Assembly (NCBI GenBank): GCA_032871835.1 | Contig: CM065296.1 | Span: forward strand, 53,349,288-53,413,287 | From: Dipteronia dyeriana | Lineage: Eukaryota; Streptophyta; Magnoliopsida; Sapindales; Sapindaceae | Length of the DNA stretch: 64,000 nucleotides | Reading direction: 5' to 3' | Shown: positions 48,730-60,423 of the stretch, in pieces | Position numbering within the stretch: position 1 is the stretch's first letter | How the letters are laid out: each line of letters starts with the position of its first letter | Made by a program: the position numbers and the translations under genes | Notes under the pieces: generated by a model | The model's database searches: none | The model's input: the letters and a program-made list of their open reading frames with translations, nothing else | What the model was told of the DNA's origin: nothing

Positions 48730-51700
48730 CCACTTGCTCTATAGCAAATGTGTCATATCTCTCATCCCCATATTCTCTAGATGCCCATCAAAACTCTTTT
48801 GTGAAAGAGCCTTTGTAAAGGGATCCGCTAGATTTTCTACTGACGCGATCTTTGTAATCGTCACGTCACCCCTATGAAAAATTTCCTTTATGACTTCTTG
48901 TGTTTCCCTCTTTTATGACTTCTTGGTTCTCTCGAATTAGCCACTGCTCCACTATTGTCACAATAGATAGTGATCTGCTTATTCGCATTAGGAACTACTT
49001 CCAAGTCTATCAAGAATTGGCGGAGCCAGACAACCACTTTTGTAGCCTCGCATACGGCAACATACTCGGCTTCCATGGTGGAGTCAGTAATATACGATTG
49101 CTTGATACTCCTCCATATGACTGCCCCACCTCTAATAGTAAACATATATCCCGATGTTGATCTCCTAGAGTCAGAATCTGACTGAAAATCAGAATCTGTA
49201 TACCCAACGAGAATTAAATCCCTTCCAGAGTATACAAGCATATAATCTCTCGTTCTGCTAAGATACTTGAAGATATGCTTGACTGCCGTCAAATGATCAG
49301 GACCAGCTTTCGATTGAAACCTGCTAACTATGCCCACAACACAACAAATATCTGGTCTAGTACAGAGCATTGCATACATGAGACTTCCAACTACCGATGC
49401 GTATGGAACCCTACTCATTAATTGCTCTTCATGCTTATTCTTAGGAACTTGTTCCTTAGAAAGTTTGATTCCATGTCTAAAACGTAACATACCTTTCTTG
49501 GAATCTTGCATGGAAAACCTAGACAAGATTTTATCTATGTATGAAGCATGGGATAATGCAATCGTTCTATTCTTTCTATCTCTTATGACTTGGATACAAA
49601 GAATATAACTTGTTTCTCCTAAGTCCTTCATATCAAATTGTTTTGCTAACCATTCTTTTGTTGATGTCAATACACCTACATCGTTTCCGATGAGTAGTAT
49701 ATCATCAACGTAAAGAACTAGGAAAACCAACTTGTTGCCTTTAATCATTTGGTATACACAAGGTTCATCAAGGTTTTGAATAAATCCAAAACTTTTTACG
49801 GCTTGATCGAACCTTATGTTCTAGGATCTGGATGCTTGCTTTAATCCATATATGGATCTTTACAACTTGCATACCCTTTCCTCTTGGCCCTTTTTAATGA
49901 ATCCTTCTGGTTGCATCATGTAGATGCTTTCGTCAAGACTTCTATTAAGGAAAGTTGTCTTGACGTCCATTAGCCAAATCTCTAGGTCTAGAGATCCAGC
50001 AATGGATAAGAGTATCCAAATGGATTTAAGCATGGCCACAAAAGAGAAGCTTTCTTTATAATCGATACCTTCCTTCTATGTATAACCTTTAGTTACCAAT
50101 CCAGCTTTAAAGGTTTCAACCTTTCCATCCATTCCTCTTTTTCTCTTGTATACCTACTTGCACTCGATGGGTTTTATCCCTTTAGGCAAGTCTACAAGAG
50201 ACCAGACTTTGTTTTTGAACATAAATTCAAGTTCGGATTGCACTGCCTTTTGCCAATGTCAACAATTAACATCTTCCATAGCTACCTTATACATATAGGG
50301 ATCATCGTCGTTTGGAAGATTCTCTACAGAGTCTCCTAGACCGATGTATCTCTCAGGTTGTCTAACAACCCTCCCACTACGATGAGGTATGGTAGATTGT
50401 TGATCTTGTGTTGGTACGGAACTTACAATTGAGCTAGGTTGCGAAACCTCTTGTGGAATTGTATCTCCTAAAAGCTCATTCAGGACAATTCTACTTTTAG
50501 GCAAATTTTTTTTCATATAGTCCTTTTCCAGAAATTTAGCATTTGTCCAAACAAATACTTTAAGATCTGAAGGACTATAAAAATAATAACCTTTTGTTCC
50601 TTTTGGATACCCTACAAATATGCATGTTTCAGAACGGGACTCCATCTTTTGTCTTTCCTTTTAACACGTACGTAGGACAGCCAAATATCCTTAAGTGTTG
50701 TAAACTAGACTTTCGCTGGTCCACAACTCATGCGGAGTTTTAGGAACCGACTTAGATGGTACATCGTTTAGAATATACATTGTAGTTTGTAAATCATATC
50801 CCCAAAAAGAGTTAGGGAGCGTTGAATAACTCAACATAGACCTAACCATATCCAAAAGAGTTCTATTTCTCCTTTCTGCCACCCCATTTTGTTGAGGTGT
50901 GCTTGGTGCAGAAAACTGAGAAATTATTCCATTATCAATAAGATATTGCTGAAACTCATCAGATAGATATTCTCCACCACGATCGGATATCTAGATTTTT
51001 ATGTGTTTCTCAAGTTGATTTTCTACTTTAGCTTTAAATGCTTTGAACATATCAAAAGCATCTGACTTATATCTCATGAGATACATATAGCCAAACCTTG
51101 AGTGATCATCTATGAAAGTGATGAAGTACTCATATCCACCTCTAGCTTGAATGCTCATAGGTCCACACACATCAGTGTGTATCAATCCTAAACATTAGAT
51201 GGCTCTTGCTCCTTTGGTCGTAAACAACCTTTTGGTCATTTTACCTTTCAAACAAGATTCACAAGTTGGTAGATCATTAACCTTTAAGTCACTTAGAGGT
51301 CCGTCACTTACCAATCTTTTAATCCTATTAAGGTTAATATGACCTAGGCATAAATTTCATAGGTAAGTTTCATCTTTTGATAAATTTACTCTTTTATGAT
51401 TAGGTTCCGTTGATTTTGTGTCTAACAAGTGAGATATTTCCATACAAATAGAATAAACCATTTTCCAATGTACCTTTACAAACAAATTTGTTATTCTTAC
51501 TAATAATAAAACCTTTGATAAAAGTAACCTAATATCCAAATTTATTTAGACAAGAGACCGAAATTAAGTTCCTTTTGAATTGTGGCACATAATAAACGTT
51601 TGTTAAAACTAAATACCTATAAGAATCTAAATTGATTCTAATATCTCTCACTACACTAGTAGACACCAATGCTCTATTTCCTAAATGCAAGTTGAATTCA

Positions 51701-52437
51701 TTTTCATTCAGTCTTTTCCTTTCCCGAAACCCCTTCTAGTTAGGCCAAATTTTCTTTTTCTTCTGTTGTTACTTGACCTTCTGACAGGTCTTAACAGTAG
51801 CAACTTTACCAACCATATGAATCTCTTGACCCTTGACTTTCACAAGAATCGTTTTGGCACTTTGAACATCTTGCATCAGGTCTTACAAGGTGTATTCCTT
51901 ATTGTTCAAGGTGTAGTCCAACTTTGAACAAACCAAAGGAATCCGATAGTGAGTTGACAATCATGTCAAGTTTTCATCTCACCATCTATCTAAACACCAT
52001 TCAGTTCAGCAATGTTGAGATGAGCTATGGCTTTCATCATGTGATCTTTCACATCCTGTCCAGATTTCATCTTAAGATTCATAAAAGCAGTCACTGCCTC
52101 TTTCTCTTAGTCATCCTAGACCTCATAGCAAACATCTCCTCTAGAGACATCATTATATCGACAATAGTCTCTTATTCCTTCACGTTGCTGTTGCAACACG
52201 TCGGAGATGATGGCCATAATGTAACGTACATTTAGCCATCTCATCTGAAGACTTCCACTACTGATACTCATCTCTTTGCTCCTGAGTAGATTTATTAGTT
52301 TGGTAGTTTAGGAATAGAGAGAACAATCTTATGGTTTTTCAACTTAGAATAACAACCCAATTTTCCTTTTTCCATGTGGCATAATTATCATCAGTTAAAG
52401 TATTATCTTTTAGGAATTTGATTAGGGATGGGGTCAT
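48730..52437 (-). pseudogene. B2 gag-pol remnant (Copia)
   Basis: On the - strand gag starts at 52437 (MTPSLIKFLKDNTLTDDNY) and meets a stop within about 30 codons. Near 51731-51752 the sequence jumps from the Lys-rich region before the zinc knuckle to the segment after the protease, so both are missing. Integrase keeps IHTDVCGPM, FIDDHSRFGYMYL, SDRGGEY and the catalytic Glu in NGVAERRNR (near 50880), with a stop just before SDRGG. RT and RNase H are mostly open: 48888-49748 encodes 286 residues with YVDD at 49701-49712 and the MEAEYVA of RNase H. A short duplication of TTATGACTTCTT near 48888-48920 breaks the RNase H C-terminus. Confidence 0.85.
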
Positions 52438-53842
52438 TATTTCTTTTTATTAACAAAAACTGTATAAGTAAATAATCATGATAAAGCACTTTTGAATATT
52501 TATCTTGAATTAAATGAAATAATTCAATCGTAAAAAATTCAACGGAGATCCAACACCCATAAATGTCACGCCTCCTTTAGGAGTACGCACCATTTACTAG
52601 TTGGACTAGGTCCCACCTAATTGTTAACATAACAACCAACGTTTTCTATTTTAGCCTTGAAATTTTAGTAACAAGAATTTTTGGGAGGATATTAATAAAA
52701 TTACATTGAGTGTGTTACCAAGTTATCGACCTTCAATATAATCCCTCACGAATATCCCTCATTTGAGAGTAGATATCGTTTGGGCTAATTGTCTAGACTA
52801 TCCTTGTAAAGAAGTATCTTGCTAAATTCCATTCATGAATACCTCTTGGGAGGTTATTCACGAAACATAAAGCTCAACTAAACTTGGAGGCCATAGGTTT
52901 TCCAAAACACCTTCTCCCATTCAAATGTTTAAGGCGTGTGATCGAATTCCAAAGAATGATTTATCAAGTTATCTAGATGCCAATTTAGATACTTAAACTA
53001 TTCAATGCATGTTCATACCAAAAGAGATATGAGTGGCACTCCTATTCTATATGACATTTTATCAAACAATGACAAACATTGCACTATTTACAAAAATATA
53101 AATAGCTACAATTTTGGTCCATCCTAGAAAAGCAAGTAAATTACATGTCTTGGAATACAAAAAATTTCTTTTTTGGTGAGCAAGTCTTCACACGACTTTC
53201 ATCGTTTGGACTCTCTCGGCTACCTCCCATGGGCGTGTGCACCCTTCGCCCTTACCCATGGGCATGCGAATGACACAAACCCATAAAGGGCTGCCATGCG
53301 CAGCCCATGGCTACCAAAAGGGCTGCCGTGCGTGGCCCATGCCACAACAAACGTGGCTGCGTGCTCTTTGCACGCACGTTTCTTTGTTACGGCTCGAACA
53401 GTCCCAAACTTGTTCCGGTTGCTCCTAATTCTTCAAACCTTCGAGTCTTCGAAACTTAAATGTATTACAAAAGAGTTTAAATTAAAAAAATACTGCAGTT
53501 TTATTTTATTTTATTACAACAAGTGCAGTTTTTTTTATTACAATATTGCAGTTTTTTTTTATTACAACAACAAAATAAAAAAAAAACTTAGCAACTATCA
53601 AGAAGGAAATTATAGCGATAATAGACCACCCTTGTCACAATCCCAAAACACAAATACATTGAAAATCTAGAACTAAAATTGAGCAATAACAAACCACATA
53701 TAAAACATATTTTTATCCATACATTCCAATGTAAATATATATGCGAATACCTAGAGTGCCATATCTTTCTAAAACATGTATACATACAATAAAAAGAAAA
53801 AGATTCACGTACACATACATCAATTAATCAAGGATATAACCA
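52438..53842 (-). other. Long leader of B2 with a GC-rich repeat block
   Basis: About 1.4 kb between primer site and gag, with no sustained frame on the element's strand. At 53.2-53.4 kb it holds a GC-rich block with CCCATGGGC palindromes and two 32-bp tandem units starting at 53285 and 53317 (AAAGGGCTGCC). Confidence 0.55.
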
Positions 53843-53855
53843 GGCTCTGATACCA
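53843..53855 (-). other. Primer-binding site of B2
   Basis: On the - strand this reads TGGTATCAGAGCC, two bases after the LTR end, complementary to the 3' end of initiator-Met tRNA. It confirms the orientation and the 5' LTR assignment. Confidence 0.9.
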
Positions 53856-53857
53856 AT

Positions 53858-56100
53858 TGTAGGGAAAAAACGGGTTCGAAATGCAAAGGAAGCTTGATAA
53901 ATTAAGAAAATTAGAAAATTAGAGTTTGCGTATAAATAAAAAAATTTCCCTTTTAATAATAAGAACCTTAACCCTAGATTAATTGATGTGTATAAAAAGT
54001 ATCGTACATTTTTTTTTCGCGACGATTGAACTGGCGTCGAATTGAATCTGTAAGATCTTCCAATCCAATCATAAATGTGAATCACCTAGGAGTGTGGGCT
54101 CCCTTTCTTTAAATTGTATATCTGAGGATGGAAACAAACAAAATCTTCTTCTTTTTTAGTCACAATAATCCTCCAAGAGAAAAAACCAAGAACGCCCGGT
54201 CACTTGTGAATTATCAATCAATTTGATTGAAACTCGCGTGAACCTTGATTCGATGTCGTACACAAAACCCTTTTGATGCAAAGGATACTAGTGTACTATC
54301 GAAAACAAAAACGTTCCCTCTTTTCTCTACGTTTGGCCGAATTCTTCACACGATGAGTTGGACAAAGTTTTTTTTTTATATATATATATAACAATATAAA
54401 CAAATAAAAAACAACTTCTCACACCAAAAAATTCATACTTGGTCGAAATTTACAAGTATATATATATATATATATATAGGAGACCAAATCCTCTCATAAG
54501 AAGGATTTACTAGGTGGTTAAGAATCCTATCCTTAGGCGGATTTACTTGGTGGTTAAGAATCCTTTTCCAAAAGGAATTCTTTCCTACACCAAGACTTCT
54601 AATCCAACTCAATAGTGTATTTGTAACCATATTAAAGACTTCCTAATTTGATTAGATAAATAATTCCTTTTATTTATCTACTTATCAAATATAGTCTTTA
54701 ATATTAATTATACTACCAACAATAGTATAATATTAGGAGACCATCTCCTATTAGATAAATATTTTGACTTTTAAATAAATAATTAATTAATCAACAAATT
54801 AATTAATTTCTATTTAATTAAATAATAAAATAAAAATAATACAATTAAGCGATTGTAAATAGCCTTGCCGCCCAACACATATATATGGGTCATATATTAT
54901 TTTTCTTATTTTATTAAATCCATTGGACCTTAAGAAAAAGTCCACATGTGAACTATACCTATTCTTACAAAAAGAAACAAGTTCACATGCCTTAATACAA
55001 TTCTAAATGGACCCCTAAATTGGTCATGTAGAATATATCAAGTGATCCATGCAAGTTCGTGTGGATTAGGGATATTGGCGGGCTATCTAAATTTAAGCTC
55101 CAATAGACACAAGCCAATCACAATCAACAAACGATTCACTTAGGTCCGATATATTTAATTTTAATTCATTCCACTAAAAAACTAAAATTGACCTCTTAAA
55201 TAAAGATAGAATAAGTTGATGTTACTCATGCATACCCTAGACAACCTTATTGGAGAAAGTGTATCCTCGTGAAGAATATCAGTAATCACCAATAGCTCAT
55301 AGACCGCATATAGCTCTCCAAGTTACCATATTTCCTCATATGACCACATTTTGAAATTGGATATTTTGACTTGACCAGAAGCCATGTTTCAATAGACACT
55401 ATTGAAAACTTAACGTAAGATTTAATATCCAATACCTCAAAACAACCATATGATGATATTCTACTCTCATTTGATAAATAGAGCCACGATGTCCATATCT
55501 ATAAATGAAGTCCTCTATTGATTAACAAATGAATACCACCAAACTATTGAGGATAGACTATGTTATATAGTCGTACTCATTGATAGCTCAAATGATAACA
55601 CTTGCAACCATAAGTCCATCATTTATCTCAGGATTGAGATAGACTCTCCAATTGTCTTCAAATTAAAACTTTTATCCATTGACGGTTCTAGATAAAGTAT
55701 TTCATTGTGATCCAATTCAATGCATCCAATGCACTAGATTCTTTTGCCCAAAGACACCACAGTTTGATGATTTTAGACTCATCATAACACATTTGATCTC
55801 ACTCAAATGCTAACAAAAGAATCTACAACTTTAACAAGATAAAGGCGCCCAACCTTTTATCTTAAGTTGTAGATATTATTCAAGACTAACTAAAGAATTG
55901 TGATTGCATTATACATATCTAGATGTATGAACAGTTCTTCTTTTCTCATAGTCTTTTAACCTTATGATTATTTACTTTTGAGAATTATAATAATTAAACT
56001 ATAAATGCTATAAGATTTGTTAAACTAGAAATCACTTTATTAATATGAAAATATTGTCAAATACATTATTATACTCTTGCTATCGAGCATAATCCTAACA
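53858..56100 (-). repeat. 5' LTR of B2
   Basis: 2243 bp, matching 46510-48724 almost base for base across long stretches, with small indels such as an expanded (TA)n near 54460. On the - strand it starts TGTTAGGATTATGCTCGATA and ends TTTTCCCTACA. Confidence 0.9.
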
Positions 56101-56700
56101 TCAGGCAATCAGGGATCCATAGCACCTTCGCCAACAACCTACAGAAGGGTCGACTTTCCATCAATTTGATGAGGAAGTGCTTAGATATGTACGCCAAGCT
56201 GATGGATGTGGCAGACAATCATTCAATGGCTGAAGAAGAGGAGCTAGCTCACGGGGGTCACCCCGGGGAGAATGAAAAAACAAATGTTGGCTATATAAAG
56301 AACCAGAAGGGTGATCATCAGGAGAGTGATGAGACCAATCATATTAATAATCAAAACGAAAGAAAGTTCCATTGTCAGTACATTAATTATACTCCCCTCA
56401 ACAAGAAATAAAAGAAAATCGTGGCGATCGTAGAAGACCAAAAGTTAGTCAAATATCCTCCTAGGCAGTCAATTTATGCCCATAAAGACATAACAAAGTA
56501 ATGTAAGTTTCACAAAGAAAGTGGTCAAGACACAATAAAGTGCTACCAACTAAGAGACCATATCGAGAGGTTTATCAGAGAGGGTCACCTCAAAGATTTA
56601 ATTCTTAAGAAGAAAGATGATCAACTAATGGGAAATCTAGAAAAAAAAAACAAAGGCCGAGCTGAGACAGCGGCGAAGGGATGATCGACATTAACTTTTG
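56101..56700 (+). pseudogene. Gypsy gag remnant, piece 3
   Basis: After B2 the gag resumes with SINLMRKCLDMYAKLMD and MAEEEELAHGGHPGE (81-codon open frame 56166-56411), then CKFHKESGQDTIKCYQLRDH and IERFIREGHLKDLILKK. The CxFHxxxGxDTxxCxxL motif is the zinc-binding tail typical of plant Tat-like Gypsy gag. Stops separate the blocks. No protease or RT follows; the sequence passes to non-coding DNA before the minisatellite. Confidence 0.8.
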
Positions 56701-57273
56701 AAGACCCTACACAAGCTCGTGGATGACAGAACTTAGTCATCCAAAAAAAAAATCTACTCTTTAGGGAGATAGCTTAGTTGCTTTCAGTTTTTGTTTAAGA
56801 TATTTTCAGTTTGATTTTCATTTTTAGCTTTCCTAATTATTTTAGTATTGTTAATTTTCAGATCAATTAATAAAGAAGCCAAGAATGGTGTTCGAATTTT
56901 TATAATAATCATCTTTGTTATCAAAGATAAACTCCCAACGCCGACACTTGCCATGGTGGGTGAAGGTGCCCTCGAGGCTGAGAAGTCGGGGGTTAGAGAC
57001 CTGACACGCCTGCCGAACTGACTAGGTGGATATAGAGAACTGTCAGCAATCTAGCCACCCCGAGCTATCGGTTTTACCGGGAAAAAACACTTGGGTACGC
57101 TATCGAGGAAAACCTGGTGAAATGCGTTCGGCTGTGTCAATATTGCACTAACGATTCAGCCAAACCCTTATTAGTAGACAAAATCAGGAGACGTCCTTTG
57201 TGACTTGTTTACATGGGAAAAACATGGAAAAATAGGACAAGGTTCCCAGAACACCTCTTGGCAGAAGACTAAA

Positions 57274-57575
57274 GACGGTCGGAAATTATCCTAAGCGAAA
57301 AGCCAGGACACCGACCTGACCAAGATAGTTGGGAATTATCCTGAGCGATAGGCCATGACACCGACCAAATCAAGATGGTCGGGAATTATCCTGAGCAAAA
57401 AGCCAAGACACCGACCCAACCAAGATAGTTAGGAATTATCCTGAGCGAAAGGCAAGGACACCGACAGAATTAAGACAGTCGGGGATTATCCTGAGCTAAG
57501 GGTCGGGACACCGACTAGTCCAAAAAAAAATGGTCGGGAATTATTCTGAGCAGAGAGCCAGGACGCTGACTGGTC
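57274..57575. repeat. 50-bp minisatellite, six copies, in the Gypsy 3' region
   Basis: Units begin near 57274, 57324, 57374, 57424, 57474 and 57530. The period is exactly 50 bp for the first four steps and 56 for the last because of a poly-A insertion. The core is GTCGGGAATTATCCTGAGCG with ACACCGACC. Two related GATCAGTTTAATAAGA repeats follow at 57.61-57.67 kb. Confidence 0.9.
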
Positions 57576-57775
57576 CAATTACAAGAGAGCAAAAAGTCAA
57601 GGAGTCCAAAAAATGATCAGTTTAATAAGACACTTTATCAGTTAAAAAAAACGATCAGTTTAATAAGATATTTGATCAGGTTAAAGTGATAAGATCAAAA
57701 GTGTCAAAAAATCAAAACTACTCAAATCCCTTTCTTGAGTCATCAAGAACTCATCTAGCAGATCTGAGGGGGTAT

Positions 57776-58770
57776 TTTTATAGGGATTTTTTGATAGCGT
57801 GACAAATCAGCAAGATTAGATATGCCACATCGTAAAAGTCAATCAGGGAAGATTAGTCCAAGACAATTAATAGATGATCTCAATAGCTAGTCAAGATTAT
57901 CCAAGATGGTCGGGAAAACTAACCGATGGGCTTAAATAACCTAGTCGGGGAAACTATCAGATCGGGTAGAGACAAATTGGTCAAGACCATCCGATCGGGG
58001 ACAAAAGAAGTTTGGTCAGAATTAGACAATTGGTCGGTTGGATAATCGTGGGAGACATTAAAGGCAACTATGACTCAAATATGAAGAAGAATTGTCTTAC
58101 TTAAATAAGGAATCTAGAGTCGTACTTCAATAAGGAAATATCCTTATTTCCTCTTCATTCTCAGAGAATCCTATTAAAAAAAAAACTCAAAGCTTCCAGA
58201 AGAATAAACACCAAACAGGAAACGAGTCCAAGTCAAGCAATAACTCTGTTTTTCTAAAAGACTGTCCATCGATCAGGAAATAAGTCATAAATGAACCATT
58301 CAACCAGAATCCTACGAAGACTCTAGTTTAATACACAAGATCTCTGAAACAAGAAAGAAGACAAAAACGACTTCAACAAGTAACCAGATCTAATTAAACA
58401 CTGTCACATTTCCTTATTTGTAACAAGGATTAGAGTTCTACACACATATAGATAGACCCATAGTCTTATTGTAAAAAAGATATATAACGACATATAGAGA
58501 ACAAAACATAGAAAATATATGATAAAATAGAGAGAAAGATACACCAAAGGAGATATTGAGTGTGTAATCTTTATACTATAGTGAATTTATTTTCGCTGTA
58601 ACCGGCAACCGTTGGCAACCATGGACGTTTCCCTGCCTTGGGATTTTATCACATAAACTTATGTGAGCATGATTTTATTCTTTTCTATCTTTCTCATAAC
58701 ATCTTCAACAAGTAACAAAAACCTGTTAGACGTGTGATCAATCCAATAGATCCAAAAATCACCTTCAACA
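57776..58770 (+). repeat. 3' LTR of the Tat-like Gypsy element
   Basis: 995 bp, preceded by the polypurine tract TCTGAGGGGG (57763-57772) and ending CTTCAACA. It aligns with 41831-42815, with scattered substitutions and small indels, more than is seen between the B2 LTRs. Confidence 0.85.
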
Positions 58771-60423
58771 AAATCTACTTATAGATTACTAACCAGGACT
58801 CTCTCACGCACATGGATGACTATGAAACTTAGACCAGTAATTATGAATTTGACTCGATACATGAAGACGAAGACAATACATGGTAAGTGATCGGAAAATT
58901 CAGAAAATTCGGAAAATTTTGTAACTTTTACTTAAAACTTGAAATCAAATGAATGAGTAACCAAAATTATCGGAACTCAACAAATAATAATATAAGACAA
59001 AATTCAAGTTAGAAGTCCATAAAAGTTAGAAGTCCATAAACAAACAAACTCATGAACACACAAGAATTTCATATACTAGATATAGTCCTAGAACATGAAA
59101 TTCATAAAATTTGTCAATTTAAGTCTTGTTAATAGCTATTTTGATAAGGGACCAAAGAAAAATTCACCTAACTTGTACCTGGCAGGACATACTTTCTGGT
59201 ACCAGGTATGGCTAGATTGCTACGACCTACCTCGAAGCGCTAGGACACGTACCACCTAGGTACCTCGACATCACTATCTGAAAGATGATCAACATTCAAA
59301 TTTCCAAAAATCGTCAGGCTCCTCGACACTATCTCACCATCTCTTTGAGGTATGTATCTTATCCATCAAGGAAGAAGAAATTCAGCCAGAAAACCCCAGT
59401 ACAATTAACCAAGCACAACGTCATCAGACCAGCACCCCGAGGTACGTCGCCATCAAAATACAGAACCTGAATTCTTCTCCAAGCTATACAGAATAAAGAT
59501 TTGAACCCTTTCACCATTAAAGTACCATAATGTGATCAAATAGGTCCACGGATACACCATTCATTTGAATTTAAACTAAAACAGAAACCTGATGTAATCA
59601 ATGAGAGCAATTCACATGTTATTTGATTCTGCCCTATTATCGCCAATCATTTCTGATAACACGGTCAGATAAACGATCTAAACTATAGAGATTTGATTGA
59701 TAATAAAGAGGGGTTAAAAAAGGGACACTAGGATCTAGACAAGGTATCAAAATATTGGGAGAAAAATGGCAAAGCTTCTTCGCCATTTTTCTCACCTCAA
59801 GGATTCAGTCACTTATCGACATGAACGAATTCACCATTTCCCACTGTGTTTTAAGAGTGAGAAAGGGAGATAAAGAAAGAACATAATGTTACTAACGTTG
59901 TACCATTTCAATAATTGTTTAACACCTTTGCAATCAAACCATCCATTTGTCCAATAAAACAGTTCACCGTTAGCATTTACACTATTCTCTTCTTTTTCCT
60001 TTATCTCTCGGATCTCCAAGGTACGAAGTACCTATCCTCCATAGCCTACCTAGGTAGTAGGTTGAGGGTGGTAACTGATATTCCTCATCTTGATTGAGTT
60101 TTCGGCTAACACTTTTTGGTTTCGTCTATGGGAAATTTCCACACCCAATTTGAAAGCCTGTAAATTTTACAGCATACAATGCGACTTCTATCCTCCTAAG
60201 GGCAGCCTAAAGCATTAGGGCACCAATCCATAGCCTTCACCCGGAAGGATTGAAAGAAGTGAAAGAAGTCAAAGCACCATAACCCTGCTCTAACACCGCC
60301 TGCCACCGTGCGGGTCACACCCCAGGTCCCAGCCATCCCAATGGTAAGCCGTGCTATTTTGGAGCAGCAAACCACAAATTTTATAGAAAATGTATGTCTT
60401 AGATTAGCCGTGGAAGGTATCAC
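58771..60423 (+). repeat. Unclassified repeats, with probable LTR end and Tat-type primer site near 60108
   Basis: At 60105-60132 GGCTAACA is followed by TTTTTGGTTTCGTCTATGGG, resembling the LTR end and TTTTGGCGCCGTCTGTGGG primer region of Tat-like Gypsy elements with CpG decay. The DNA to its left (GTACC-rich at 59.16-59.46 kb) may be that LTR; its start was not found. A 12-bp perfect hairpin lies at 59759-59793. The part at 60.18-60.42 kb is GC-richer, with no recognised gene. Confidence 0.4.

Larger units (their letters stand above)
46510..56100 (-). mobile_element. Element B2: full-length Copia retrotransposon (9.6 kb) with TCAGG target duplication
   Basis: Perfect TCAGG copies lie at 46505-46509 and 56101-56105. 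LTRs are 46510-48724 (3') and 53858-56100 (5'). On the - strand a primer site, a long leader, gag and pol follow. The two LTRs look nearly identical over long stretches, so the insertion seems recent relative to the elements it broke. The gag-pol frame still carries stops and a deletion covering the zinc knuckle and protease, so it is not autonomous. Confidence 0.95.
41831..58770 (+). mobile_element. Gag-only Tat-like Gypsy retrotransposon, nested host of two insertions
   Basis: LTRs lie at 41831-42815 and 57776-58770. Flanks AAATA (41826-41830) and AAATC (58771-58775) may be a target duplication with one change. After removing the Harbinger-like element and B2 about 5 kb remains. The inside has a gag-like region in three pieces, a 50-bp minisatellite and a GATCTGAGGGGG polypurine tract, but I see no protease, RT, RNase H or integrase. 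It is therefore a non-autonomous gag-bearing derivative that would need enzymes from a related element. Confidence 0.8.

Noticed and set aside
56166..56411. 81-codon open frame as an independent gene
   Set aside because: It is a piece of the Gypsy gag that continues in both directions across stops and the B2 insertion.
57274..57575. CRISPR-like regular repeat spacing
   Set aside because: The whole 50-bp period is repeated and there are no unique spacers; it sits in a plant Gypsy element, so it is a minisatellite.
60196..60423. 75-residue - strand open frame as a protein gene
   Set aside because: There is no domain or family resemblance, and it ends at an LTR border; the GC-richer composition is reported with the spacer instead.
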